Positions 7,600 through 14,622 of a stretch of 16,339 bases of DNA are shown here, in pieces; within the stretch, counting starts at the first letter, position 1, and each line of letters opens with the position of its first letter. The position numbers were made by a program, and so were the translations under genes. Source of the DNA: Pyrobaculum sp. (GTDB lineage: Archaea > Thermoproteota > Thermoprotei > Thermoproteales > Thermoproteaceae); the NCBI GenBank assembly GCA_020833205.1, contig JAJHQT010000011.1, positions 1 to 16,339 of the forward strand. Direction: 5' to 3'. The notes under the pieces were generated by a model, which did not search any database, was not told the DNA's origin, and saw nothing but the letters and a program-made list of their open reading frames with translations.

Positions 7600-8885
7600 A
7601 GAATCGGAGGCCTGCAGAACACAAGCCGCGCAGAGGCCGTCTTTTTCACCTCTTCCGGATTAGCAGAGCCCGCAGTAGGCCTCCGCAGTGCTTGTTCTAC
7701 GTTTAGCAACTGGGCGGCTCCCCTCTTTATCTGCTCAGCCACCTGGAAGTAGGCAGTGCGGAAGGGAGTCCCCACAAGCGCGATGGCCTCCGCGGTGTCT
7801 GACGACGTGGCGTAGTGCCTCTCGGCGTCTTGTCTAGACTTGGCGCAGTTGAACTTCATCTTTTCCAGAAAGTCGGTAAACACCTCGAGTCCCTCCTCTG
7901 CAATTCTCAAAACGGCCCAGATATGCCGCGTAGCTTCCTGGAGGTCGAGGCTGTAACCCATGCCTATTTTCGCCGCCACGGCGTGCAGCGCCACGAGGTG
8001 CCCCAGCGCCTCTGAGGACCTGGCCCTAAACACTTCAAGCGTCACGAGGTTGCGTTTATGCGGCATGATGCTACTCGTCGAGACGTGGTCGTCTGGCGTC
8101 TCCACATACCCCACCAGGGGGCTGTTCCACCTTATGAAGTCGTCCACGGCCCGCGACAGCTCGGCCAGGAAGGAGGCCACGACGGAGGATAGAGTCAACG
8201 CGAAGAGCCTCCCCCCAGAGGCGTAGAGGGCGTTCTCCACCACGTCCTCGAAGCCAGCCAGCTTCGCAAGCCTCCGCCGGTCGATGGGAGTCTGGACTCC
8301 GCCCGCCGGCCCCGCGCCGAGTGGAGAACGTTTCAGCAAATCCTCCACGGCCTTAAGCACGTGGAGGAACTCGGCCGCAACCTCGTCCACCGCCAGTAGG
8401 TAGTGGCCGAAGGTTATGACCTGCGCGGGCTGGAAATGAGTGAAGCTTGGCATGACACAGTCCGCGTACTCCAAAGCCCTCTTCGCCAAGACGCATCTAA
8501 GCCTCTCCACGGCCCGCCGCAATGTCCCAACACGCCGGAGAGCCGCCAGCCTAATCGCGGCGGCGACGTGGTCGTTACGCGACCTCCCAAGCCCAACCCA
8601 GCCCCCCACCTCCTCCCCCAGTCTGTCTATAAGCCACTTCTCCAACGCCTCGTGTACGTCTTCAAACCCGCCTTTGACGAGCTCGGCGGGGTCCACCTCT
8701 TTAAGCGCTTTAAGGATCGCCTCAGCCGCCTCCCGCGGCACGGCGCCTACCTCGGCGAGGTGTTTCACATGCGCCTCCATCACCTTCACCACCTCCTCGG
8801 CGATCTCCACGTCGTCTTGAAGGCTGGACGTGTACCGCCTCACCAACTCCCCGCCTCCTCCTATCCAAGAACGGTAGAACCCCAT
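7596..8885 (-). CDS. argH: Argininosuccinate lyase
   Basis: Splits argininosuccinate into arginine and fumarate, the last step of arginine synthesis; a soluble tetramer of the fumarase/aspartase superfamily. The 429-aa protein shows the expected signatures: GLGRSRND (substrate binding, 98-105), FTHFQPAQ with H150, and the mobile catalytic loop TSSIMPHKRN (270-279) with Ser271-Ser272. The loop has Thr where most family members have Gly before the two serines, and RSRND is followed by His instead of Gln; both are mild departures. The length is slightly short of the common 450-470 aa, mainly at the C-terminus. The ATG at 8885 follows the stop of the upstream zinc-ribbon gene by six bases (AGGTCA), so the two are probably one transcript and translationally coupled. 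The stop TAG overlaps the convergent gene at CTAG. Confidence 0.95.
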   Translation of the reverse strand: MGFYRSWIGGGGELVRRYTSSLQDDVEIAEEVVKVMEAHVKHLAEVGAVPREAAEAILKALKEVDPAELVKGGFEDVHEALEKWLIDRLGEEVGGWVGLGRSRNDHVAAAIRLAALRRVGTLRRAVERLRCVLAKRALEYADCVMPSFTHFQPAQVITFGHYLLAVDEVAAEFLHVLKAVEDLLKRSPLGAGPAGGVQTPIDRRRLAKLAGFEDVVENALYASGGRLFALTLSSVVASFLAELSRAVDDFIRWNSPLVGYVETPDDHVSTSSIMPHKRNLVTLEVFRARSSEALGHLVALHAVAAKIGMGYSLDLQEATRHIWAVLRIAEEGLEVFTDFLEKMKFNCAKSRQDAERHYATSSDTAEAIALVGTPFRTAYFQVAEQIKRGAAQLLNVEQALRRPTAGSANPEEVKKTASARLVFCRPPIL

Positions 8886-8891
8886 TGACCT

Positions 8892-9047
8892 TTACGTGAT
8901 TTCTATTCTTTCTGTTAAAAGCTCGGTGCCGCATCTAGGACAGCAGTAAGTAATTACTACGTACCGCCTAGTTTGATTCTTGCGGTTGCACTCCACGGGT
9001 TTCACAGGCCTCTTGCAGTTGGGACACACTACGGTTCGTTGCCCCAT
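8892..9047 (-). CDS. 51-aa zinc-ribbon protein upstream of argH
   Basis: A short gene found by reading the minus strand upstream of argH: ATG at 9047, TAA at 8892, 51 residues. It has CPNC (C8, C11) and YCCPRCG (C35, C36, C39), the four-cysteine pattern of a zinc ribbon, with a basic middle segment (CNRKNQTRRY) and an acidic end. A TATA box is centred 26 nt upstream of the ATG, and only six bases separate its stop from argH. It lacks the E-D-x-G-E tail of LysW, so it should not be an amino-group carrier. Possible roles are a nucleic-acid or protein-binding regulator of argH, or a small unrelated protein. The Cys pattern, promoter and spacing make it likely real; the function is unknown. Confidence 0.75.
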   Translation of the reverse strand: MGQRTVVCPNCKRPVKPVECNRKNQTRRYVVITYCCPRCGTELLTERIEIT

Positions 9048-9065
9048 CGCCTGCTAGAAAAATGT

Positions 9066-9079
9066 ATATTATAAAACCC
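9066..9079 (-). promoter_or_regulatory. TATA box of the zinc-ribbon/argH transcript
   Basis: On the minus strand GGGTTTTATAATAT precedes ATG 9047, centred about 26 nt upstream. It lies in the 49-nt gap after argG, so argH can be transcribed separately from lysW-argG. Confidence 0.5.
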
Positions 9080-9096
9080 TTACCCACTTATATAGA

Positions 9097-10302
9097 CTAT
9101 AAATTGTTGCCCTTACGGCGGCGGAGAGCAGTAAGGGAATGTAGACTCCACATTTCGATAAAGCCTCTCGCCTCCTCGTCGGTGGGGTACCACCCTGCGC
9201 TGTAGTCGGCGAGCTCCTTGCTGTAGCCCCCGAAGGGCGACTCGCGGCCCACCACCCAGAGGCCGCCGCGGTACAGCTTCACCTTGACCTCCCCCGTGAC
9301 CCACTTCTCCATCTCCTCGGCGGCCTTCTCCAAGGCGGCTCTCAACGGCTCTACCCAAAGCCCTTGGTACACCAAGTCTGCCCACTGCGGGTCGAGCATG
9401 TAGTGTTTAAACCTAAGCTCCCTCGGCGTCAAGACCAGCTTCTCTAAGTCTCTGTGGGCGTGGAAAAGCACAACGGCGGCGGGCGCCTCGTACACCTCCC
9501 GGCTCTTAAACCCGACGAGTCTGTTCTCCACGTGGTCTATCCGCCCTACGCCGTTTGCGCCGCCGATGTGGTTAAGCGTTGATACAAGCGAGACGGAGTC
9601 CATCTTCTCGCCGTTGAGCGACACAGGCAACCCCCTCTCGAAGCCGATGATGAGGTATGTCGGCTCAGCAGACGCCCTCTCAGGCGACACAGTCCACTTA
9701 AAGGCCTCCTCAGGTGGCTCGGCCATGGGGTCGTCCAGAGGGCCGCCTTCGATGGACCTAGACCAGAGGTTGTCGTCGATGCTGAACTTCTTATGCTCCT
9801 CGCCGACAGGCAGGCCGTGGCGCCGGGCGTACTCTATCTCTTCGCTCCGCGTCATACCCCAGATCCTCGCCGGGGCGATGAGCTTCAAGTCGGGCGCCAG
9901 CGCCTTCACCGTCACGTCAAACCTCACCTGGTCGTTGCCTTTGCTGGTGGAGCCGTGTGCCACCGCATCTGCGCCGACCCGCCGCGCCACCTCCACCACC
10001 TTCTCCGCAATAAGAGGCCGGGCTAAGGCGGTGCCAAGCGGATATACCCCCTCATACATCCCGTTCATCAAGACGGCGCGTGATATATACACCTCGGCGA
10101 ACTCCCGCCTGGCGTCTACATAGAAATGTTGCACAGCGCCGGCCTTGTACGCCCTCTCCTCGATCTTAGAAAAATCGTCCTCCTGACCCACATCCACCGT
10201 AACTGTGTAGACCTCCGCCCCGAACTTCTCAGAAAGCCACTTAATCGCTACAGTGGTGTCTAAACCGCCGGAGTATGCGAGGACTATCTTACTCGCCCCG
10301 AT
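9097..10302 (-). CDS. argG: Argininosuccinate synthase; no canonical start codon in frame
   Basis: Joins citrulline and aspartate using ATP to make argininosuccinate. The essential PP-loop AYSGGLDTT and the preceding SKIVL are encoded between 10296 and about 10255, and [23 protein letters not shown] and [11 protein letters not shown] follow. The first ATG/GTG/TTG in this frame is GTG 10197, which would delete the PP-loop, so it cannot be the start. Upstream of the PP-loop the frame holds only ATC GGG GCG AGT AAG ATA and then TAA, the stop of lysW, which is in the same frame. An ATG at 10313, inside the end of lysW, is in another phase; a -1 slip on TCG-GGG (10301-10296) would join it to give a 405-aa protein starting MASKSGASKIV. 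Alternatives are AUC/AUA initiation or a missing G. The coordinates given are the open part of the frame. Confidence 0.9.
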   Translation of the reverse strand: MGASKIVLAYSGGLDTTVAIKWLSEKFGAEVYTVTVDVGQEDDFSKIEERAYKAGAVQHFYVDARREFAEVYISRAVLMNGMYEGVYPLGTALARPLIAEKVVEVARRVGADAVAHGSTSKGNDQVRFDVTVKALAPDLKLIAPARIWGMTRSEEIEYARRHGLPVGEEHKKFSIDDNLWSRSIEGGPLDDPMAEPPEEAFKWTVSPERASAEPTYLIIGFERGLPVSLNGEKMDSVSLVSTLNHIGGANGVGRIDHVENRLVGFKSREVYEAPAAVVLFHAHRDLEKLVLTPRELRFKHYMLDPQWADLVYQGLWVEPLRAALEKAAEEMEKWVTGEVKVKLYRGGLWVVGRESPFGGYSKELADYSAGWYPTDEEARGFIEMWSLHSLTALRRRKGNNL

Positions 10303-10311
10303 TTACTCGCC
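10289..10311 (-). repeat. Two copies of GGCGAGTAA at the lysW/argG junction
   Basis: On the minus strand GGCGAGTAA occurs at 10311-10303 (end of lysW including its stop) and again at 10297-10289 (start of argG), 14 nt apart. Nine identical bases this close are unlikely by chance. A simple ancestor with one copy would have the overlap ATGGCGAGTAA, ending lysW and starting argG as MASKIV. Confidence 0.7.
10296..10301 (-). other. Candidate -1 slippery site of argG (TCG GGG)
   Basis: Codons 5-6 of the frame opened by ATG 10313 are TCG GGG, followed by CGA. A tRNA on GGG can slip back one base onto GGG again, and the next codon becomes GCG in the argG frame. Without the slip the frame ends at TAG after nine codons. 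Proposed from sequence logic only. Confidence 0.35.
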
Positions 10312-10488
10312 ATAGTCCTCCACGTCTCCCTTGAACTCTTCAAGGGTAACTGACCCGCCCTTAATCCTCACTATGTACCTGGCGCCGCAGGTGGGGCAAC
10401 TGGCTATTTCGCCGTCTATCACATCCTCCGGAAGCTCAAACTCGGTGCCACACACCTTACACTGTACTACCAGTTTTTGAGTTGCCAT
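10303..10488 (-). CDS. lysW: LysW amino-group carrier protein
   Basis: The small carrier whose C-terminal glutamate holds the alpha-amino group of aminoadipate (lysine) or glutamate (arginine) while LysZ, LysY, LysJ and LysK act on the side chain. With the start at ATG 10488 the protein has 61 residues: zinc ribbon CKVC…CPTC (C10, C13, C31, C34) and the acidic tail VEDYGE, the variant here of the usual E-D-W-G-E with the required C-terminal Glu. ATG 10494, two codons earlier, is in frame, but the TATA box is centred 25 nt before 10488, favouring the shorter form. It is followed directly, in the same frame, by argG after TAA. LysZ ends 63 nt upstream. Confidence 0.93.
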   Translation of the reverse strand: MATQKLVVQCKVCGTEFELPEDVIDGEIASCPTCGARYIVRIKGGSVTLEEFKGDVEDYGE

Positions 10489-10506
10489 AAGCATTAAAAC
10501 TCATCT

Positions 10507-10520
10507 GGTATAAAAATTTT
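10507..10520 (-). promoter_or_regulatory. TATA box of lysW-argG
   Basis: Minus strand AAAATTTTTATACC, centred about 25 nt upstream of ATG 10488. A second AT-rich TATA-like stretch (TTTATAAAG) lies near 10539. The T-run could also help end the lysXYZ transcript. Confidence 0.5.
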
Positions 10521-10557
10521 TTCTCACTACAACTTCTTTATAAACATTTACAACTAT

Positions 10558-11343
10558 CTATATATTTCTCACTATATGAGTTCCAGCTCCGTCGAGGGCC
10601 GCGTCTATAGGCGAGTCCATGAGGCCGCTGGAGATCACCACCTCGATGCCCAGCTTCGCCGCCTCCGCCGCCATGAGGAGCTTCCTCTTCATCCCGCCCC
10701 GGACCTCTTCGCTCTTCGTAAGCGCCTCCGCCTCCTCAGGCGCCAGCCGCGGCACCACCTTGCCCCCGACGATGAGGCCCTCAACGTCGCTTAGGAGGAT
10801 AAGCTTTTCCGCCTTCAGCTCCCGGGCCACGTCGAAGGCGAGCTGGTCGCCGTCTACGTTGAGAAGCTCGCCCCGCTCAGAAACCGCTATGGGCGAAAGA
10901 ACCTTAAGCGGAGGAGGCCTCAGCTTCTCCACGGCGACTGAGGTTATCCTCCCCACGTACCCCCCGTCCACAACCCTCTGCCTACCCCTCTCGTCGACTA
11001 TCAATACCTTCTCTTTACGTTTCGCCTTCACCACGCCCATGTCGGCGCCTGTGAGCCCCAGCGCCTCTACGCCGAGGGCGTGGAGCGACGAGACGATCTG
11101 CTTGTTTATCCAAGACATGGCCATGACGAACACCTTAAGCGTCTCCCAGTCCGTGTAGCGGCTCACCAAGCCGCCGGGGTGAGTGAGGAACTTCGGCTCA
11201 ATGCCCACCCTCTTCAACAGCTCGTTCACAAGACAGCCGCCGCCGTGCACCACCACAGCCCTATCTGCGTACTTGGGCAGGTTCTGCACCACCTTGCTGA
11301 GGTCTTTACACGCCACGGATCCGCCTATCTTTACCACTATCAT
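10558..11343 (-). CDS. lysZ: [LysW]-aminoadipate/[LysW]-glutamate kinase
   Basis: Phosphorylates the side-chain carboxylate of the LysW-bound amino acid, an ArgB-type amino-acid kinase. The 261-aa protein has VKIGGS at the N-terminus, [22 protein letters not shown] and GGMKRKL near the C-terminus, all expected positions for this family. Because LysW is encoded next door and no N-acetylglutamate genes are seen, the LysW-dependent kinase is preferred over true ArgB. ATG 11343 overlaps the lysY stop as ATGA. Whether it serves lysine, arginine or both cannot be read from this sequence; bifunctional enzymes are known in Sulfolobus. Confidence 0.93.
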   Translation of the reverse strand: MIVVKIGGSVACKDLSKVVQNLPKYADRAVVVHGGGCLVNELLKRVGIEPKFLTHPGGLVSRYTDWETLKVFVMAMSWINKQIVSSLHALGVEALGLTGADMGVVKAKRKEKVLIVDERGRQRVVDGGYVGRITSVAVEKLRPPPLKVLSPIAVSERGELLNVDGDQLAFDVARELKAEKLILLSDVEGLIVGGKVVPRLAPEEAEALTKSEEVRGGMKRKLLMAAEAAKLGIEVVISSGLMDSPIDAALDGAGTHIVRNI

Positions 11344-12398
11344 ACAGGCGCCAGCGGTATCTGCCTAAGCCCCTCGTCCTCCGGGAAGCCCATGGCCACG
11401 TTGAAGGCCTGCACCGCCTGGCCAGAGGCGCCGCGGACCAAGTTGTCTATGGCGGAGAAGGTCACCACCCTGTTCAGCCGGGGGTCCAGCTCAAAGCCGA
11501 TGTCCACCAGGTTGGAGCCGAGGACGTACTTCACGTTGGGGTACCTGGCCAACCCCAGCCTGTCGCGGATAATGCGGATGAACTTAGAGTCGCCGTAGAG
11601 CGCCCGGAAGTACTTCCACATGTCGGCCTCCGCAGGCAACTTCTCCACGTAGACGTGGCCTGTGGCGAAGATCCCCCTAACCAAATCCACGGCATGAGGC
11701 GTAAAGGCCACCTTGACCTGCCGGCCGGCCAGCCTGCTGAGCTCCTGCTCGATCTCGGCGATGTGGCGGTGGTGCACAGGCTCATAGGGCCTAACCACGT
11801 AGGTCCTGAAGCTGTGTAGGTCAACTACGGAGCCCTCCGCCCCGGCGCCGCTGGACCCGATCTTGGCGTCTACCACAGGCGGCACGTCGCGGATAAGCCC
11901 GAACTTGGCCAGGGGCGCAAGCATGAGGATAGACGCCGTCGCCATGCAGCCGGGCACCGCCACCAGCCTAGCCCCCACAAGCTCCTCCCGGTGGAGCTCC
12001 GGCTGGCCGTAGACCGCCTTCTGCAACAGGTCCGGGTACGGGTGCGGCTGGGGCCACCTGTACCACTCCACGTAGGCCTCCGGGTCTTTCAGCCGGAAGT
12101 CGGCGCTTAGGTCGAAGACGGCCACCCCAGACTCGTACAGCTTAGGCACCCACTTCACCGACTCGCCGTGGGGCAACGCCAGGAACACCACGTCGGCCTT
12201 CAACGCCGCGTCTATGGAGGGCTCCACGAACTTGAGCTGGGTGAAGCCCCGGAGGTTTGGATGGACTCTGTAGACGTACTCCCCCTTGAACCTCCTCGAA
12301 GTGGCGCAGACCACCTCGACGCCGCTGTGCTGCAACAACAGCCGCAACAGCTCGCCGCCGGTGAAGCCCGAGGCCCCGACTACGCAGACCCGCTTCAT
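11340..12398 (-). CDS. lysY: [LysW]-aminoadipyl/glutamyl phosphate reductase
   Basis: NADPH-dependent reduction of the LysW-bound acyl phosphate to the semialdehyde; ArgC-like fold. The 352-aa protein begins with the dinucleotide-binding motif [14 protein letters not shown] (8-21), has the catalytic cysteine in [10 protein letters not shown] (C151) and the active-site histidine in [11 protein letters not shown] (H235). [12 protein letters not shown] (179-190) also matches the family. ATG 12398 overlaps the upstream lysX-like stop (ATGA), and its own stop overlaps lysZ in the same way, so X-Y-Z form one translationally coupled unit. The length and all key residues are normal. Confidence 0.94.
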   Translation of the reverse strand: MKRVCVVGASGFTGGELLRLLLQHSGVEVVCATSRRFKGEYVYRVHPNLRGFTQLKFVEPSIDAALKADVVFLALPHGESVKWVPKLYESGVAVFDLSADFRLKDPEAYVEWYRWPQPHPYPDLLQKAVYGQPELHREELVGARLVAVPGCMATASILMLAPLAKFGLIRDVPPVVDAKIGSSGAGAEGSVVDLHSFRTYVVRPYEPVHHRHIAEIEQELSRLAGRQVKVAFTPHAVDLVRGIFATGHVYVEKLPAEADMWKYFRALYGDSKFIRIIRDRLGLARYPNVKYVLGSNLVDIGFELDPRLNRVVTFSAIDNLVRGASGQAVQAFNVAMGFPEDEGLRQIPLAPV

Positions 12399-13068
12399 AC
12401 CAGCTCAGCCACCGCCGTAGCCTCCTCCCGCGTCTCTACAGGCGGCACGGGGTCCACGTCGATTACGTATAGCCTCCCCCCGTAGTCGCCGAAGGTCACC
12501 CTGGCGTAGAAAAGCCCCAGCTCCTTAAGCACCTCCGCCGCAAGCCCCTCTGCGTTTTTCACCGTGGCGAACACCGTCACGAGGCGGTGCGGCCTCGGCA
12601 CCACCACAGACACCTTGGCCAGCGGGTTCCGCATATACATCCTGTGCTCCACCACGCTCTTAGCCCCCTCCACGCTTGTGACAACTCCGTCTAAGCCGAG
12701 CCGCCACGCCGTCATCAAAAGCCAAGGTCCCTCCACCTCCACCTTCTCCACAGAGAAGTCAGAAGACACCACAGCAAACGGCGGGCCGAACTTAGGAAGC
12801 CACGTCAGTCTGTTAAGCGCAGAGAGAACAGCGCCGTAGGGATTTATGCTACGCGCCGACATCGCGCCGTATACAACAGACGCGTAGGGATTCCCCACCC
12901 TAAGAAGAACCGTGCCATACAGCCCATGGACAGGCGTCTCGGAGACATTTAAGACCACGGGCTTTAAACCTCTAGAAATCAACGCCTCAGCTATATATTT
13001 CTCAGAAACAGTGGGGCGATCTGTGACGATGTAAATCGCCCCACTTTCCCCTCTGGCCCCAGATCCAT
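12395..13068 (-). CDS. lysX: LysX-like ATP-grasp homologue, degenerate, with a 5' frame break
   Basis: By position (first gene of lysXYZ) and weak similarity this is the ligase that attaches the amino acid to LysW. The conserved LysX N-terminus is recognisable (AIYIVTDRPTVSEKYIAEAL) but lies before the only canonical in-frame start, TTG 12982. A TATA box is spaced for a leaderless ATG at 13068, which opens another phase and stops at 12991 after 25 codons; one -1 slip on a GGGG run (13059-13056, 13050-13047 or 13042-13039) yields a 224-aa protein. LysX proteins have about 280 aa. The ATP-binding Lys is absent (GPWLLMTAW where LysX has a V-L-K-P core), the Gly-rich loop and the N-T-x-R-G-G segment are missing, and the metal-binding N-E-V-N reads IDVDP. 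It may be an inactive paralogue. Confidence 0.65.
13039..13044 (-). other. Candidate -1 slippery site of the lysX-like gene (GTG GGG)
   Basis: Codons 9-10 from ATG 13068 are GTG GGG followed by CGA; slipping one base back gives GCG ATT TAC and enters the conserved frame. Two earlier NNG-GGG pairs (CTG GGG, GAG GGG) would also work, since the conserved frame has no stop from 13081 onward. Confidence 0.3.
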
Positions 13069-13085
13069 ACCCCCCACCTCAGGTC

Positions 13086-13097
13086 ACTATATAAATC
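13086..13097 (-). promoter_or_regulatory. TATA box of lysXYZ
   Basis: Minus strand ATTTATATAGTG, centred about 24 nt upstream of ATG 13068. This spacing equals that of the other leaderless genes in the window and marks 13068 as the intended start codon. Confidence 0.55.
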
Positions 13098-13448
13098 TTT
13101 CTCTTTAATACAAAGACGTAATAGGGGCCCCAGAGGCACACGGAGACTACAAGGGGCGGTGAGCCGAACTTGAGGACGCCCACTATGGGGTGGAGGGGTA
13201 GACGGTTTTTCTCTTAACTATAATAGATTTTCTGATTAGGCGATCGCTTTACCTAAGCCACGGAGTGACAGACACCGAGGCGGAGAGATGCGGCGTCGAG
13301 GGATGTGAAAATCTTAGTTAACGAGTGGCGCTTATCGACGTGCGTTCGATGTAGTTATCTCTTTGGCGAGGTAGAAGAGGTGGACGAACTTCAAGCGTTG
13401 CACGTCAAGTTTTTGTTGCTTATTACAAAAATCTCTCAAAACCAGAAA
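13098..13448 (+). other. Long gap between the divergent lysX and thrC units; no secure gene
   Basis: This stretch holds no recognisable gene. From about 13118 to 13206 it is GC-rich and self-complementary (for example GGGCG with CGCCC at 13154-13182, and CCAC with GTGG at 13180-13194) and is followed by a T-run (GGTTTTTCTC) on the plus strand, so it could encode a structured RNA; alternatively the minus strand has a short frame, GTG 13183 to TGA 13079, of 34 hydrophobic residues ending just before lysX. A TATA-like AACTATAATAG sits near 13216-13226. Downstream, GTG 13305 to TAA 13457 encodes 50 residues including CVRC, with a GAGGGAT before the start, but its codon use is unlike the neighbours. 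None of these is convincing. No tRNA was seen. Confidence 0.4.
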
Positions 13449-13459
13449 GGTTATTAAAC
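13449..13459 (+). promoter_or_regulatory. TATA box of thrC operon
   Basis: GGTTATTAAAC is centred about 24 nt before the ATG at 13478, the same spacing as at the other leaderless genes. The GTG at 13528, in the thrC frame, is about 74 nt away, so the promoter points to 13478 as the start. Confidence 0.5.
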
Positions 13460-13477
13460 GGAGCTTTTTTCACTGCC

Positions 13478-14622
13478 ATGGAGGGGATTTCGGGGACAGT
13501 TATCTTAGGTGTATAAACTGCGGCGCGGTGTATCCCGCAGACTATAGACTATTCCGATGTCCAAGGTGCGGGGGGCTTCTTGAAGTGGTCGTGAGGGAGA
13601 AGCACTGGAACCCGAGGGGGAGGGGCGTGTGGCGCTACGCCTCTATGCTCCCTCTGAAGAGCGGCGTGTCGATGGGAGAGGGCATGACCCCCCTCATCAA
13701 ATCTAACCTAGACGGCGGCTTATATATAAAGTTCGAAGGCGCCAACCCCACCGGCAGCTTCAAAGACAGAGGGATGGCGCTCGGCGTCACTGTGGCCAAG
13801 GAAAGCGGCGCCTCTAAGGTGGTGGTGGCCTCCACCGGCAACACAGCAGCCTCAGCCGCCGCCTACGCCGCCAGGTCCGGGCTTAAGTGCTACGTGGTTC
13901 TGCCGAGGGGAAACGTGGCGAGGGGGAAGCTGGTGCAGGCGGCGCTCCACGGCGCGGAGCTGGTCATGGTAAACGGCCTCTTCGACAAGGCGCTTGAGTA
14001 CGTGTTGAACTACGGCACGAAGTACGCCTACCCGCTGAACAGCTTTAACCCCTGGCGTCTTGAGGGGCAGAAGACCCTCGCCTTTGAGGTGTACGAAGAG
14101 CTGGAGTGTCCCGACTACGTGGTGGTGCCGGTGGGCAACGCCGGCAACATATCGGCAATCTGGAAGGGCTTCAAAGAGCTGGCAGAGCTGGGGCTCTGCA
14201 GAAAACTCCCCAAAATGGTGGGGGTGCAGGCGGAGGGCGCCGCCCCCCTAGCCAGGGCGTGGGAAAAGGGGAGGTCTGAGCCTTTGTTTGTAGACGAGCC
14301 AGATACCGTGGCCTCCGCCATAAAGATAGGAAAACCTATAAATTGGCCAAAGGCCTTCGCCGCTGTGAAGGAGTCTGGCGGCTTCTTCGTGACGGTGTCT
14401 GACGCCGAGATCCTAAAGGCGCAGAGGCTTTCGGCGTCGAGAGACGGCATCGGGGCCGAGCCGGCGGGCGCTGCGTCTGTGGCCGCAGCGCTTAAGCTCA
14501 AGCTAAGCGGCACAGTCGTCGCCGTGGTGACGGGCCACGCCCTCAAGGACCCCGACGTGGTGGAGATAAACGCCAGAGAGGTTAAAAACGCCGACGAACT
14601 TGTGGCGTTGCTGGAGCAATGA
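13478..14622 (+). CDS. thrC: Threonine synthase, with a 5' frame break
   Basis: Converts O-phosphohomoserine to threonine with PLP. The PLP lysine lies in TGSFKDRG (codon at 13762), STGNTAAS binds the cofactor phosphate, and VPVGNAGNISAIW is also typical. The archaeal N-terminal zinc ribbon needs two Cys pairs: LRCINCG (13507-13524) and FRCPRCG. The first in-frame GTG, 13528, leaves out the first pair; no ATG, GTG or TTG lies in that frame back to the stop at 13372. The promoter-matched ATG 13478 opens another phase (12 codons, ending TAA 13516) and one -1 slip at TCG-GGG (13490-13495), or at GAG-GGG earlier, restores a 381-aa protein with C12, C15, C28, C31. The stop overlaps the aspartokinase ATG (ATGA). 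A conservative call would start at 13528 with 364 aa. Confidence 0.9.
13490..13495 (+). other. Candidate -1 slippery site of thrC (TCG GGG)
   Basis: Codons 5-6 from ATG 13478 are TCG GGG, the same codons at the same distance as in argG. A one-base slip back makes the next codon GAC and enters the thrC frame. Unslipped translation gives MEGISGTVILGV and stops. Confidence 0.35.

Noticed and set aside
13340..13356. GTTCGAT resembling a tRNA T-loop in the lysX-thrC gap
   Set aside because: The flanking bases do not form a five-pair T-stem and no acceptor or anticodon arm can be built around it.
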